Source: an uncultured Sphingomonadaceae bacterium | GTDB lineage: Bacteria > Pseudomonadota > Alphaproteobacteria > Sphingomonadales > Sphingomonadaceae | Reading direction: 5' to 3' | DNA length: 64,000 nt | Assembly: GCA_947493195.1 (NCBI GenBank) | Contig: CANLQG010000001.1 | Coordinates: 558,001 to 622,000, forward strand | Shown: in pieces, positions 18,041 through 27,723 of the stretch | Layout: each line of letters begins with the position of its first letter | How positions within the stretch are numbered: position 1 is the stretch's first letter | Made by a program: the position numbers and the translations under genes | Notes under the pieces: model-generated | Seen by the model: only the letters and a program-made list of their open reading frames with translations | What the model was told of the DNA's origin: nothing | Databases searched by the model: none

Positions 18041-19315
18041 TCAGCGTGATGCCGCGCGCGGTTCCCGCGTAACGCCGAAGGTGCGCATATAGCCGCCCAG
18101 CTGCTCCATCACCTGCCCCTCTGACAGGCCGAACTCGGCCAGGCTGTAGCGATGGGGCTGGCGCTTCATTGCGTCGACGCTTTCCCGGTACGCTTCCATC
18201 GCCGGCCAGGCGCGATCCACGTCGAGGCCGAGGAAAGCGTAGATGCGCTTCATCGCCGCCCGCCAGTCTGCATCCACCGCTTCGTAATGCACGTCGATCA
18301 TGCGATCGGGCGCGATGCGCTTGCGGCCTTCCTGCATCCGTTCCACCTGCAGGCGGGTCTTGCGCAGCCATTCGCGGCCAACCTCTTGCGGGTCGGCATG
18401 GTCCGAATAGATGCAGGTCTGGTTCCATGCCAGCGACGCCGAACTGGCGACCACCCGCAGCGGATCGCGGTGGGTAAAGATGAAGCGGGCATCGGGAAAC
18501 ACGTTCAGCAGAGCATCCAGGTCCAGCATGTGCTGCGGGGTCTTTAGCACCCAGGGCTTCAGTGAACTGGCCTGCTGCGACCAGCCGATCAGCCGCAGCA
18601 GCCGCGCCATCTGTTCGTAGGCTGGAGTGGCATCCTGCGCTTCGCACCAGCGGCCGTAGCCCGGCACGTGCCACTGCGCCTCGTGCTTCATGCCCCAGAA
18701 CGAATTGACGAACAGCCCCAATTCCTCCTCCGGCTGCATGGGGCCGGTGGGATGGATGGCTAGCGTGTGCGGATTGGCGAGGTCGGCAACCTTGCGCGCG
18801 CGCTTTGCCAGCGTGATGCGGCGATCGTATTCCCCGTGGGTAAAGCCGGGATAGGGCACCGGTGTGATCGTTTCGAAACTGCGCATGTGATCGAACCGGC
18901 GGTCTGCCGACAGCAGCCGGTGAAGCCGCGTGGTGCCCGAACGCATCGGACCGACAATGAAGATCGGATTGCGCAATGGCCGGGCAAGGATTTCGGGATG
19001 CCGGGCAAACCACTGCTGCGCGCGGAGCCGGTCTACCAGCACCTTCTCGCATTGCTTCATCGCCACCCATGCGCCGGATTCGTGCAGTCGGGCCTCTTCC
19101 TCCAGCGACCTGAGAAGAACCGAGAGCGGCTTTTCGAACCACGGATCGCCGAAATCGTCGGACCCGGCGGCCTTCGCGGCGCGGTCCATGATGGTCTGCT
19201 TGTCGAAGGTCGCAGGCTGCATCAACCCCGTTGTCATGGCCAGGCGGGTTGCGCCCTGCACCAGATCGACGAAACGGGTGCGCTGCGGGGGCTCTTCGAT
19301 CGTCTTGTCCAGCAA
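18041..19315 (-). CDS. Sulfotransferase family protein
   Basis: This is a PAPS-dependent sulfotransferase-like protein. The 5'-phosphosulfate loop FIVGPMRSGTTRLHR lies near residue 120 and the 3'-phosphate segment FTHRDPLRVVASSASL near 280. The start is uncertain. A TTG at 19315 has GAGG just upstream and keeps the N-terminal helix, whereas the first good ATG is at 19237. Longer readings would overlap serS and are rejected. It converges with the thioesterase gene, two bases away. The acceptor is unknown. A second, TPR-fused sulfotransferase occurs at 49.4 kb. Confidence 0.87.
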   Translation of the reverse strand: MLDKTIEEPPQRTRFVDLVQGATRLAMTTGLMQPATFDKQTIMDRAAKAAGSDDFGDPWFEKPLSVLLRSLEEEARLHESGAWVAMKQCEKVLVDRLRAQQWFARHPEILARPLRNPIFIVGPMRSGTTRLHRLLSADRRFDHMRSFETITPVPYPGFTHGEYDRRITLAKRARKVADLANPHTLAIHPTGPMQPEEELGLFVNSFWGMKHEAQWHVPGYGRWCEAQDATPAYEQMARLLRLIGWSQQASSLKPWVLKTPQHMLDLDALLNVFPDARFIFTHRDPLRVVASSASLAWNQTCIYSDHADPQEVGREWLRKTRLQVERMQEGRKRIAPDRMIDVHYEAVDADWRAAMKRIYAFLGLDVDRAWPAMEAYRESVDAMKRQPHRYSLAEFGLSEGQVMEQLGGYMRTFGVTREPRAASR

Positions 19316-19458
19316 ATCAGGCCCTCGTCTTTCCGCCTCGCGATGCGACTGTTTCAGCGGTGCAGGCTGGCAAAGGTTCCCTCCTGATGCAAACCTGTGC
19401 GTGGGCAGGCGTGTCAATGCTGGACAAGCGGCAAGGTGCCGAGGCATAGCCCGCGCCC

Positions 19459-20739
19459 ATGCATGACCTTCGTTCGATCCGAGAGAATCCGGAAGGCTTC
19501 GATGCCGCGCTGGCAAAGCGCGGCGTGGAGCCCGTGGCCGCCGACCTGCTGAAACTGGACGAGGAGCGCCGCGCCCTCACCACCCGCCTGCAGGAGATGC
19601 AGAGCCGCCGCAACGAGGCGTCGAAGGCGATCGGCCAGGCCATGGGCCAGGGCGACAAGGACAAGGCCGAGGCGCTCAAGACCGAGGTGGCCGCAATCAA
19701 GCAGGCGATGCCCGCGATCGAGGAAGAGGAACGGGCAAAGGGCGAAGCGCTGAACCACGCGCTGGCCGCCATTCCCAACCTGCCCGCAGACGGCGTTCCC
19801 CTTGGCGCGGACGAAAGCGATAACGTGGAAGTCAGCCGCTGGACGGTGCCGCGCACTTTCCCGTTCAGCCCCCGCGAACATGCCGACATGGGCCCGGGCC
19901 TCGGCATGGATTTCGAAACCGCCGTGAAGATGAGCGGCGCACGTTTCACCTTCCTTCGCGGGCAGATGGCCCGCCTTAACCGTGCGCTCGCCCAGTTCAT
20001 GCTGGACCACCAGACCGGAGAGAATGGCTACACCGAATGCGCCCCGCCCCTGCTGGTGCGTGACGAGGCCGTGTTCGGCACCGGGCAGTTGCCCAAGTTT
20101 GCGGACGACCTGTTCCAGACCCAGGACGGGCGCTGGCTCATCCCCACCGCCGAGGTCTCCCTTACCAACTCGGTGCGCGAGGAGATCGTCGAGGATCTGA
20201 CCTCGCCCATCCGCCTTACCGCCCTCACCCCGTGTTTCCGCAGCGAGGCGGGTGCCGCGGGCAAGGACACGCGCGGCTTCATCCGCCAGCACCAGTTCGA
20301 CAAGGTGGAACTGGTTGCCATCTGCCGCCCGCAGGACGCGCATGCGGAGCACGAGCACATGGTCGAAAGCGCCGAGAGCATCCTGCGCGCGCTGGACCTG
20401 CCCTATCGCAAGGTGCTGCTGTGCACCGGCGACATGGGTTTCGGCGCGCGCAAGACCTTCGACCTGGAGGTGTGGCTGCCGGGGCAGGACACTTACCGCG
20501 AGATCAGCTCCATCAGCTGGTGCGGCGATTTCCAGGCGCGGCGCATGAACACGCGGTACCGGCCTGAAGACGGCGCGAAGAAGACCGAGTTCGTGCACAC
20601 GCTCAACGGCTCCGGCCTTGCCGTGGGCCGCACGCTGGTGGCCGTGCTGGAGAACTACCAGCAGGAAGACGGCTCGATTGCCGTGCCGGAAGTTCTCAAG
20701 CCCTATATGGGCGGGCTCGAAAAACTGGTACCCGCCTGA
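19459..20739 (+). CDS. serS: Seryl-tRNA synthetase
   Basis: This class II aminoacyl-tRNA synthetase of 426 residues charges tRNA-Ser. The N-terminal 110 residues form the charged coiled-coil arm. Motif 2 is [18 protein letters not shown] near residue 256 and motif 3 is [19 protein letters not shown] near 383. Length is standard. surE follows three bases after its stop, as in many alphaproteobacteria, so serS, surE and the channel gene probably form one operon. The 143 bases upstream are shared with the divergent sulfotransferase. Confidence 0.97.
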   Translation: MHDLRSIRENPEGFDAALAKRGVEPVAADLLKLDEERRALTTRLQEMQSRRNEASKAIGQAMGQGDKDKAEALKTEVAAIKQAMPAIEEEERAKGEALNHALAAIPNLPADGVPLGADESDNVEVSRWTVPRTFPFSPREHADMGPGLGMDFETAVKMSGARFTFLRGQMARLNRALAQFMLDHQTGENGYTECAPPLLVRDEAVFGTGQLPKFADDLFQTQDGRWLIPTAEVSLTNSVREEIVEDLTSPIRLTALTPCFRSEAGAAGKDTRGFIRQHQFDKVELVAICRPQDAHAEHEHMVESAESILRALDLPYRKVLLCTGDMGFGARKTFDLEVWLPGQDTYREISSISWCGDFQARRMNTRYRPEDGAKKTEFVHTLNGSGLAVGRTLVAVLENYQQEDGSIAVPEVLKPYMGGLEKLVPA

Positions 20740-20742
20740 TTC

Positions 20743-21495
20743 ATGCGTATCCTGCTTACCAACGATGATGGCATCCACGCCCCCGGCCTTGCCGTGCTGG
20801 AAGAAATCGCCCGCGAACTCTCCGAGGAGGTGTGGGTCTGCGCCCCTGCAGAGGAACAATCGGGCGCGGGCCATTCGCTCACCCTGCACCACCCCGTCAG
20901 GCTTCGCGAGCATGGCGAAAGGCGCTTCAGCGTTACCGGCACGCCTACTGACTCGGTGAATCTTGCGCTGCGCAAGCTGTTTGCCGATGGCAAACCCGAC
21001 CTCGTCCTTTCGGGCGTGAACGCGGGGGAGAACCTGGGCGACGACATAACCTATTCGGGCACCATTTCCGCCGCGATGGAAGCAGCGCTGGCGGGCATAC
21101 CTGCCATCGGCCTTAGCCAGGCCTACCGCGAAACCCGCTTCGGCTTCGATGCGGCGAGGCAATGGGGTGCAAAGGTGCTCGCCCCGCTGATCGACGTGCA
21201 GATGGCCAAGCGCACTCTCGTCAACGTGAACTTCCCCGCTCTGGCCGCAGACGAGGTGAAAGGCATCCGCGTTGTGCGGCAGGGCTTCCACGATTACGAA
21301 CGCGGTTCGCTGGCGGAGGGGACCGATCCGCGCGGGCGCAAGTATTACTGGTTCGGCCTGCAGGATGCCGAACACACGCTGGATCACGGGACCGATCTGG
21401 AGGCTATCGAGGACGGTTACATCGCCGTCACGCCGCTCCAGCTCGACCTGACCCACCATTCCGCCATTTCCGACCTCGCGGACAGGTTCGCCTGA
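20743..21495 (+). CDS. surE: 5'/3'-nucleotidase SurE
   Basis: This survival protein E of 250 residues is a metal-dependent nucleoside monophosphate phosphatase. The metal site LTNDDGIHAPG is at residues 4-14. It is followed by SGVNAGENLGDDITYSGT near 90, which holds the conserved Asn and Ser. In many bacteria surE is followed by the isoaspartyl methyltransferase gene pcm. Here the next gene, three bases away, is a potassium channel. Confidence 0.96.
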   Translation: MRILLTNDDGIHAPGLAVLEEIARELSEEVWVCAPAEEQSGAGHSLTLHHPVRLREHGERRFSVTGTPTDSVNLALRKLFADGKPDLVLSGVNAGENLGDDITYSGTISAAMEAALAGIPAIGLSQAYRETRFGFDAARQWGAKVLAPLIDVQMAKRTLVNVNFPALAADEVKGIRVVRQGFHDYERGSLAEGTDPRGRKYYWFGLQDAEHTLDHGTDLEAIEDGYIAVTPLQLDLTHHSAISDLADRFA

Positions 21496-21498
21496 TAG

Positions 21499-22584
21499 AT
21501 GGCGCGCGCGCATAAAAGGGAACTGCGCACAGTCGGCAAGCGCCGCTTCGCCCCTCTCCGCCGCGCCGTCAATATCCCCGTCTGGGGCGACCTGTTCATC
21601 CGCCTGGGGCTGGCGATCTTCCTCATTTTCATCGTTGTGATGATCCACTGGTGGGACCGGGAGGGGCTGGTCGACAATCTCGACGGCCACGTCAGCTTCC
21701 TCGACGTGATCTATTTCACGATGATATCGATCACCACCACCGGGTTCGGCGATATCGCGCCCATCAGCGACCAGGCGCGACTGGTGGAAGCGCTGATCGT
21801 GACGCCGGTCCGCTTTGCCGTCCTGTTCATCTTCGTGGGCACCGCCTACAATTTCCTTATCAAGCGCAGCTGGGAGAAATTCCGCATGGCCCGTATCCAG
21901 GACCAGCTTTCCGACCATGTCGTAGTCCTCGGGTTCGGTGTCTCCGGCGCAGAAGCCGTGGGCGAACTGATCGAACGCGGCACCGATCCCGCCTGCATCG
22001 TCGTGATGGACACGAACCAGGAACGGCTGGAACAGGCAGAAGCGCTGGGCTGCAACGTGATCGAGGCCGATGCCTCGCGCGACGAGAACCTGGAGGCCGT
22101 GCGTATCAGCAAGGCGCAAACGGTGCTGGTCTCCGCCGGACGCGACGACGCCTCGATCCTTATCGTCCTGACCGTGCGCCATCTCGCGCCCAAGGTGCCG
22201 ATCAGCGTGGTGGTGCGTGCGGCTGACAACGAATTGCTGGCGCGCCAGGCGGGCGCGGAAAACGTGATCAACCCCGTGCGCTTTACCGGCCTGCTGCTGG
22301 CGGGCAGCGCACGCGGCGCTCACATCGCCGACTACCTGGGCGACCTCGCCTCCGTCACCGGACGCGTGCAACTGGTGGAGCGCGAAGTTCGCCAGGACGA
22401 GATCGGCAAGTCGCTCAGCGAGGCGTGCTCTGGCGGCAGGGGCCTGCGCGTTTACCGCAACGGCAACGCCTGCGGCTTCTGGGAGCAGGAGGCCGAATGC
22501 CTGCAGGCCGGCGACATCATCGTGGAAATCCGGCCTGCCGATATCGAAGGCCCCGACGGCAACGACGCCAAGCCTGAAAACTAG
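21499..22584 (+). CDS. Ion channel with TrkA-N (RCK) domain, probable potassium channel
   Basis: This protein has 361 residues. It has two membrane helices around residues 34-50 and 90-112, a pore loop with selectivity filter TTTGFGD near 80, and a cytoplasmic RCK Rossmann domain starting VVLGFGVSGAEAVGEL near 141, then a C-terminal regulatory lobe. The architecture is that of MthK/Kch-type ligand-gated potassium channels. The filter has GFGD in place of GYGD, which is tolerated in several bacterial channels. It appears co-transcribed with serS and surE. Confidence 0.88.
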   Translation: MARAHKRELRTVGKRRFAPLRRAVNIPVWGDLFIRLGLAIFLIFIVVMIHWWDREGLVDNLDGHVSFLDVIYFTMISITTTGFGDIAPISDQARLVEALIVTPVRFAVLFIFVGTAYNFLIKRSWEKFRMARIQDQLSDHVVVLGFGVSGAEAVGELIERGTDPACIVVMDTNQERLEQAEALGCNVIEADASRDENLEAVRISKAQTVLVSAGRDDASILIVLTVRHLAPKVPISVVVRAADNELLARQAGAENVINPVRFTGLLLAGSARGAHIADYLGDLASVTGRVQLVEREVRQDEIGKSLSEACSGGRGLRVYRNGNACGFWEQEAECLQAGDIIVEIRPADIEGPDGNDAKPEN

Positions 22585-22592
22585 TCCGCAGG

Positions 22593-23024
22593 CTATCCCA
22601 GCAGGATGAATACCCCGCCTGCCGCAGCCATGCCGACCACGAAATAGCCGGCGTCGATCGCGAACAGTTTGCCCGGGCGCATCTGGAACAGGTAATTGAT
22701 GCCCAGCGCGGGTGTCATGATCAGCGCGCCGAAACCCACCGCCATCATCATGATCACGTGCGGTTGGGCGCTGGATCGGGCGATATTGTGGCCCAGCATC
22801 AGCACCACCACCATCTCGAACAGGAATGCCAGCAGCATGATCAGCCACGTGGGGTTCTGCCCCGCGCGCGGTCCGGCCTTGACCATTTCATCCGTAATGC
22901 CGTTCATTTCGCGCCACGGCTTGCCAAACAGCGGGCCGTACCACAGCGCCCCGATCACGAAAAAAGCCAGGGTGCCAAGCAGCACCGCCAGCAGGTTCAC
23001 ATTGCCCATCGTCTTGTCTCCCAT
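22593..23024 (-). CDS. DUF1761 family membrane protein
   Basis: This protein has 143 residues and four predicted membrane helices. The N-terminal helix contains LGTLAFFVIGALWYGPLFG, which is typical of DUF1761. A later ATG (MGNVNLL) five codons downstream is an equally good start. The function of the family is unknown. The gene stands alone, convergent with the channel gene 8 bases away and divergent from rimO. Confidence 0.8.
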   Translation of the reverse strand: MGDKTMGNVNLLAVLLGTLAFFVIGALWYGPLFGKPWREMNGITDEMVKAGPRAGQNPTWLIMLLAFLFEMVVVLMLGHNIARSSAQPHVIMMMAVGFGALIMTPALGINYLFQMRPGKLFAIDAGYFVVGMAAAGGVFILLG

Positions 23025-23083
23025 GCCATGACCCGCGCGCAGACTAGCCCAAAGGCGCAATCGGGTGTAGGGGGCCGCGCATC

Positions 23084-24448
23084 ATGGCAACCCAGATACC
23101 AGATCAGAAGCGCGTCGGCATGGTCAGCCTCGGCTGTCCTAAGGCGCTGGTCGATTCAGAGCGCATCCTCACCCGCCTGCGCGCCGATGGCTATGCCATG
23201 AGCCCCGACTACGAAGGCGCCGACGTGGTGCTGGTGAACACCTGCGGCTTCCTCGACTCCGCCAAGGAAGAAAGTCTGGAAGCAATCGGCGAGGCTATCG
23301 CCGAGAACGGCCGCGTGATCGTGACCGGCTGCATGGGCGACGAGGCGGACCTGATCCGCAAGCGCTTCCCGCAGGTTCTCGCCATCACCGGCGCGCACCA
23401 GTACGAGGACGTGGTGGAAGCCGTGCACGAGGCCGCTCCGCCCTCGCAGGGTCCGTATATCGACCTGGTGCCCCAGCCCGATATCAAGCTGACGCCGCGC
23501 CACTATTCCTACCTCAAGATCAGCGAGGGGTGTAACCACTCCTGCGCGTTCTGCATCATCCCTACGCTGCGCGGGAAACTGGCCAGCCGCCGCATCGATG
23601 CCGTTTTGCGCGAGGCGGAGAAACTGCTGGCTGCGGGCACCAAGGAACTGCTGGTCATCAGCCAGGATACCAGCGCCTACGGCGTCGACACGCGGCATGA
23701 GAGCCGCCCGTGGCATGGCCGCGAACCGCGCGCCCACATGACCGACCTTGCCCGCGAACTGGGCCAGATGCGCACACCCGAAGGCGACGTGCCGTGGGTG
23801 CGGCTGCACTATGTCTACCCCTACCCCCATGTCGACCAGGTCATCCCCCTGATGGCCGAGGGGCTGCTGACGCCCTATCTCGACATTCCTTTCCAGCATG
23901 CCAGCCGCAATGTGCTGAAGGCCATGAAACGCCCGGCGAACGAGGCCAAGGTGCTGGAACGCCTCAAATCGTGGCGCGAAATCTGCCCCGAGATCGCGGT
24001 GCGCAGCAGCTTCGTGGTCGGCTTTCCCGGAGAGACGGAGGAAGACTTCCGCTACCTGCTGGAATGGCTGGAAGAAGCCCAGCTGGACCGCGTGGGCGCG
24101 TTCCGGTTCGAACCGGTGGAAGGCGCGGCGGCCAATGCCCTGCCCGATCCGGTGCCCGAAGCGATCAAGGAAGAACGCTACGCCCGCGTGATGGAAGTCA
24201 CCGAACGCATCAGCGCCGCCAAGCTTTCCGCCAAGGTGGGCAAGACCATCCCCGTCATCATCGACGAGGTGGGCGAACCCGACGAGGACGGCGACATCGG
24301 CGCGACGGGCCGGTCACAGGCCGACGCGCCGGAGATCGACGGCGCGGTATACCTGCGCAATGTGGCCGAGACCCTGAAGGCCGGGGACTTCGTGAACGTG
24401 GAAGTCGAGGATGCCGACGCGCACGACCTGTTCGGGGTCATCGCGTAG
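23084..24448 (+). CDS. rimO: Ribosomal protein uS12 methylthiotransferase RimO
   Basis: This radical-SAM methylthiotransferase of 454 residues modifies the conserved Asp of ribosomal protein S12. The N-terminal UPF0004 domain has Cys in [20 protein letters not shown] and [10 protein letters not shown]. The radical-SAM cluster motif CNHSCAFC lies near residue 150 and a TRAM domain ends the protein. [11 protein letters not shown] separates RimO from MiaB. The gene is monocistronic and faces the amidohydrolase pair. Confidence 0.96.
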   Translation: MATQIPDQKRVGMVSLGCPKALVDSERILTRLRADGYAMSPDYEGADVVLVNTCGFLDSAKEESLEAIGEAIAENGRVIVTGCMGDEADLIRKRFPQVLAITGAHQYEDVVEAVHEAAPPSQGPYIDLVPQPDIKLTPRHYSYLKISEGCNHSCAFCIIPTLRGKLASRRIDAVLREAEKLLAAGTKELLVISQDTSAYGVDTRHESRPWHGREPRAHMTDLARELGQMRTPEGDVPWVRLHYVYPYPHVDQVIPLMAEGLLTPYLDIPFQHASRNVLKAMKRPANEAKVLERLKSWREICPEIAVRSSFVVGFPGETEEDFRYLLEWLEEAQLDRVGAFRFEPVEGAAANALPDPVPEAIKEERYARVMEVTERISAAKLSAKVGKTIPVIIDEVGEPDEDGDIGATGRSQADAPEIDGAVYLRNVAETLKAGDFVNVEVEDADAHDLFGVIA

Positions 24449-24502
24449 CGTCGTACCCGCAACGGGTTGCGGGCAGCTTTGCCACGGCTTCTCGCCCCGT
24501 TC

Positions 24503-25741
24503 CTACCTGCTCGCCGTCGATACCACTTCGCCCTCGATCACCACACCGGTGACGTGGGTCACGTATTCGAAGGGATCGCCGTCGAACATGGCGATATCGC
24601 CATCCTTGCCAACTTCCAGGCTACCCACGCGTTCATCCATGCCGATGATGCGCGCGGCATCGATGGTGATACTGGCAAGGGCATCTTCGGGGGCGAGTCC
24701 GTTGCCTGCGGCGAAACCTGCTTCCCACAGCACAACGCGGGTCTTGGGCACGTAAGCCTCGTACCCCGATTGCAGCGCGAAGGGGATCCCAGCCTCTGCC
24801 AGCACGGCGGCGGTGGTGAAGGATGCGTTTTCCAGTTCGCCCTCGTTGCGGGCCATGGTGGGGTGGAGCATGACGGAGACGCCCGCCTCGCGCAGTTCGT
24901 CCAGCAGCAGGTGCGCGTCGGCCGCGCCGTCGATCACCACCTCGATGCCGAACTCGTCGGCCAGCCGCAGGGCGGACATGATGTCCTGCGCGCGGTTGGC
25001 GGTGACGAGCAGTGGACGCTCTCCCCGCACGACTGAGGCAAAGGCCTCGTTGATCAGGTCGCGGCTGGGATCGAATGCGTTGTCGTCTTCATCGTCCGCG
25101 TCGTTCTCATCGCGGTCCGTCCCGGTGCGCGCATCCACCAGCGCCTGGCGCAGCATGGCGATCTGCTTGGCGCGGGTGCCGGGCGAGCTTTCGCGGTCCA
25201 GCGCCCATGCGCCAAGGTTGGCGACAACCATCGTGCCGTCCTCCACAAGGGCAGCATCCACGGTGTTGCCCACGGTCTTCACCACCATCGTCTGTCCGGA
25301 AACCAGCGCGCCGGGGCCGTGGCCGGTGTGCAGCGTGGTGGTGCCCAGTTCGCGCACCCATTCCACCAGCCTGTCGTGCGGGTTGTAGGCGTCGATCGCG
25401 CGCAGGTGCGGTTGTACCGGGGCGGTTGTGTCGAGCTGGTCCTGATCGTCGGGCTGGTTGAGATAGCCGGTAAGGCCGACCGTGGAATGGGCATCCACCA
25501 GCCCCGGCGTGACGACGGGTGCATCCAGCACCTGCATCCCTGCGGGAATGGCGGTGCTGGCGGCAGGGCCGACTGCGGTGATCTGGCCGTCCTCGATCAC
25601 CACCACACCATTCTCGATCACGCCTTGCGGTCCCATGGTCCACACCTGTCCGCCGCGCACGGCGATGTCCTGCGCCATCGCAGTGGTGGAAAGGAGGGCT
25701 GCGGTGAAAGCGCCCGCGACGAAAGTGCCAAGGTTTCTCAT
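24503..25741 (-). CDS. Exported amidohydrolase family protein with degenerate metal site
   Basis: This protein of 412 residues has a signal peptide (cleavage near AMAQD, residue 23) and the composite barrel of amidohydrolases such as imidazolonepropionase-like and Xaa-Pro dipeptidase-like proteins. The first metal motif reads VDAHSTVGL, so the second His of the normal HxH is missing. The late Asp motif is replaced by FALQSGYEA. It may be inactive or use another mechanism. Its ATG overlaps the stop of the upstream amidohydrolase gene by 4 bases, so the two are co-translated, possibly as a complex. Confidence 0.88.
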   Translation of the reverse strand: MRNLGTFVAGAFTAALLSTTAMAQDIAVRGGQVWTMGPQGVIENGVVVIEDGQITAVGPAASTAIPAGMQVLDAPVVTPGLVDAHSTVGLTGYLNQPDDQDQLDTTAPVQPHLRAIDAYNPHDRLVEWVRELGTTTLHTGHGPGALVSGQTMVVKTVGNTVDAALVEDGTMVVANLGAWALDRESSPGTRAKQIAMLRQALVDARTGTDRDENDADDEDDNAFDPSRDLINEAFASVVRGERPLLVTANRAQDIMSALRLADEFGIEVVIDGAADAHLLLDELREAGVSVMLHPTMARNEGELENASFTTAAVLAEAGIPFALQSGYEAYVPKTRVVLWEAGFAAGNGLAPEDALASITIDAARIIGMDERVGSLEVGKDGDIAMFDGDPFEYVTHVTGVVIEGEVVSTASR

Positions 25742-27054
25742 TGTCCGCCCTCCAGCATGAGCGCCTCTCGTTCGAGGACGTGGGTGTTCAGTTGCGGATT
25801 GCCCGCGCCATAGCCGCCGGTGGCCATCAGCAGGTCTTCGGGGTCGTCGGCGTCGAACAGCAGTTCGCCCATCACCCAGGTCTCGGCGACATCGGTGTAG
25901 ACCGACAGCGGATCGCCGGTCATCACGATGAAATCGGCCATCTTGCCCGCTTCCAGGCTGCCCACGTGCTCGTCCAGTCCCAGTTGCACCGCGCCATTAA
26001 TGGTGAGCGCGCGCAGCGCCCCCTCGCGGCTCATCCCGCCACGCACGGCAATACCGGCCTGGCGGAACATCAGGCGCGAATCGATAATGTTGTCGTCGGA
26101 ATGGAGCGAGAGGAACACGCCCGCATCCTCCATCTTGCCCGCGCTTTCGATATTGGCGTTGGCAGCCTCAAGCTTGCCGCCGGGGCTGTCGACCAGGATC
26201 GCCGAGACCGGCACGCCCTCTGCCGCGATCTCGCGCGCCACCCGGTCGCTTTCCATGCCGTGCTGGATCAGCATGTCGAACCCGAACTCGCGGCGCAGGC
26301 GCAGCGCGGTCATGATGTCGTCGGCGCGGTGGGTGTGGAAGTGGACAAGGCGGCTGCCGTCCAGCACCTCGCACATGGCATCCATGCCGATATCGCGCGG
26401 GGAGCGGTCGCCCCCGCAGTATTCCTGCGCGGCGACGAAATGCTGGCGCACCATCGCGGCGCTGCGTGCGCGGGTCGAGGGAAAGGCGGGGTTTTCGCGC
26501 AGGGGGTTGGTGCCGTTGGCCATCTTCATGCCGCCCATGATGTCGCCATCATCGTCCATCCAGGCATAGTCCTCGATAGTCGTGCCGTCGGTCAGGTGCA
26601 TGTAGAATGTCTGCCCGCTCATCAGGAAACCGCTGCCGGGCATGATGTTCGCGGTGGTCACCCCGCCAGAGCGGGCGCGGGGAATAGAACTGTCGCGCAC
26701 GTTGATCGAATCGAGCGCGCGCACGTCGGGCTGGATCGCGGCGGAACTGTCCGCGCCGGAGACCTGGCCGATATGCGAGTGGGTATCGACGATGCCGGGC
26801 ATGATCACCATGCCGCTTGCATCGCGCACCTCGGCCCCTGCGGGAATGGCGACATTCGCGCCCACGGCGACGATTTCACCGTTGTGGATCACCAGCGTGC
26901 CATTCTCCACCGTGCCTGTGCCGCTGGGTCCGGTCATCGTGTGGATGGTGGCGCCGGTAAAGGCGACGGGTGTTTCCTGCGCCAGCGCGGCCGGTCCGGC
27001 CAGCAGCGCGCTGGCCGAGGCGGCGGCAAGAGCCGCCCGCTTGATCGTTCGCAT
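25738..27054 (-). CDS. Exported amidohydrolase family protein
   Basis: This protein has 438 residues. A signal peptide ends near PAALAQE (residue 26), so the enzyme acts in the periplasm or outside the cell. The metal motif is intact, VDTHSHIG near residue 90, and LSLHSDDN near 314 supplies the late Asp. The start MRTIKRAALA is chosen because the signal peptide begins there; longer readings add an unrelated proline-rich stretch. The substrate is unknown; relatives cleave amide, peptide or lactam bonds. It is the first gene of a two-gene operon with a degenerate paralogue. Confidence 0.9.
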   Translation of the reverse strand: MRTIKRAALAAASASALLAGPAALAQETPVAFTGATIHTMTGPSGTGTVENGTLVIHNGEIVAVGANVAIPAGAEVRDASGMVIMPGIVDTHSHIGQVSGADSSAAIQPDVRALDSINVRDSSIPRARSGGVTTANIMPGSGFLMSGQTFYMHLTDGTTIEDYAWMDDDGDIMGGMKMANGTNPLRENPAFPSTRARSAAMVRQHFVAAQEYCGGDRSPRDIGMDAMCEVLDGSRLVHFHTHRADDIMTALRLRREFGFDMLIQHGMESDRVAREIAAEGVPVSAILVDSPGGKLEAANANIESAGKMEDAGVFLSLHSDDNIIDSRLMFRQAGIAVRGGMSREGALRALTINGAVQLGLDEHVGSLEAGKMADFIVMTGDPLSVYTDVAETWVMGELLFDADDPEDLLMATGGYGAGNPQLNTHVLEREALMLEGGQ

Positions 27055-27115
27055 CGAAAGTCCCTCTCTGTATTCGTTGCGCGTGAGACTAACGCCGATG
27101 CGCCAGCACGCAAGC

Positions 27116-27703
27116 CTATTCCAGCGCCTCGCGCAGTGTTCGAAAGGTAATGGAGCGGCGGGGCTCGGCGATGGGCGCGATCGAATGCTCCCACACCTCG
27201 CGCACCGCGCCCGACAGCATGTAGGCGCTGCGCGGGGCGAGCGGGACGGCATGACGGACGAAGCCGCCCTCTGCCTGCCGCTGGCGCAATCGCAGCACGG
27301 CGGGCGCGCCCAGGGAAAGGCCGATCACCTGGCCATACTGTGGCCGGTCGCGGTGCCAGCCGATCCCGGCACCCGGATCGTAGCGGATTAGCAAGGCCTG
27401 TTGCAGCGCCGCGGGCAGGAGGCCGAACCTGGGGGCCAGACTGTCACGCAAGGACACCAGCCAGTCCGGCAGTGGCGGCGCGGGCGTCGTCTTTCCCCGC
27501 GCGTAATCGTAGGCAGAGCCGTAGTTGGCCGTCAGCCGCTTGCCGGTCCACTGGCCGAAGCGGAACGGTTCAAGCGGGGCCGCATCGATGCGTTCCGACA
27601 GCGCCTGTTCCAGTTCCGCGTCGATGGCATCGGGCACCACCCGCAGGCCAGCCACAGGGGCCGGAGCATGAGCATCGGAGAAGAGGTCTATCTGCTGCGC
27701 CAT
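27116..27703 (-). CDS. alkB: AlkB-like 2-oxoglutarate/Fe(II) dioxygenase
   Basis: This protein of 195 residues belongs to the AlkB family of oxidative demethylases that repair alkylated DNA or RNA bases. The iron site HRD in WHRDRPQYGQVIGLSLG lies near residue 114, the distal His in WEHSI near 165 and the 2-oxoglutarate Arg in RRSITFR near the end. The short N-terminus and missing E. coli-type nucleotide lid suggest an ALKBH-like subgroup. It diverges from yjbQ with only 20 bases between the two start codons. Confidence 0.9.
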   Translation of the reverse strand: MAQQIDLFSDAHAPAPVAGLRVVPDAIDAELEQALSERIDAAPLEPFRFGQWTGKRLTANYGSAYDYARGKTTPAPPLPDWLVSLRDSLAPRFGLLPAALQQALLIRYDPGAGIGWHRDRPQYGQVIGLSLGAPAVLRLRQRQAEGGFVRHAVPLAPRSAYMLSGAVREVWEHSIAPIAEPRRSITFRTLREALE

Positions 27704-27707
27704 CAGC

Positions 27708-27719
27708 CCCTATATAGGG
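27708..27719. promoter_or_regulatory. Perfect palindrome CCCTATATAGGG between alkB and yjbQ starts
   Basis: A perfect 12-bp palindrome fills most of the 20-base gap between the divergent start codons. Its GGG ends also supply weak ribosome-site-like sequence a few bases before each ATG. Promoters must therefore lie inside the opposite gene. Confidence 0.45.
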
Positions 27720-27723
27720 TGAC

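Noticed and set aside
19414..22848. Very long open frame antisense to serS, surE and the channel gene
   Set aside because: It mirrors the codon bias of the genes on the other strand (His/Gly/Ala-rich, no family motif). The forward genes have clear catalytic motifs.
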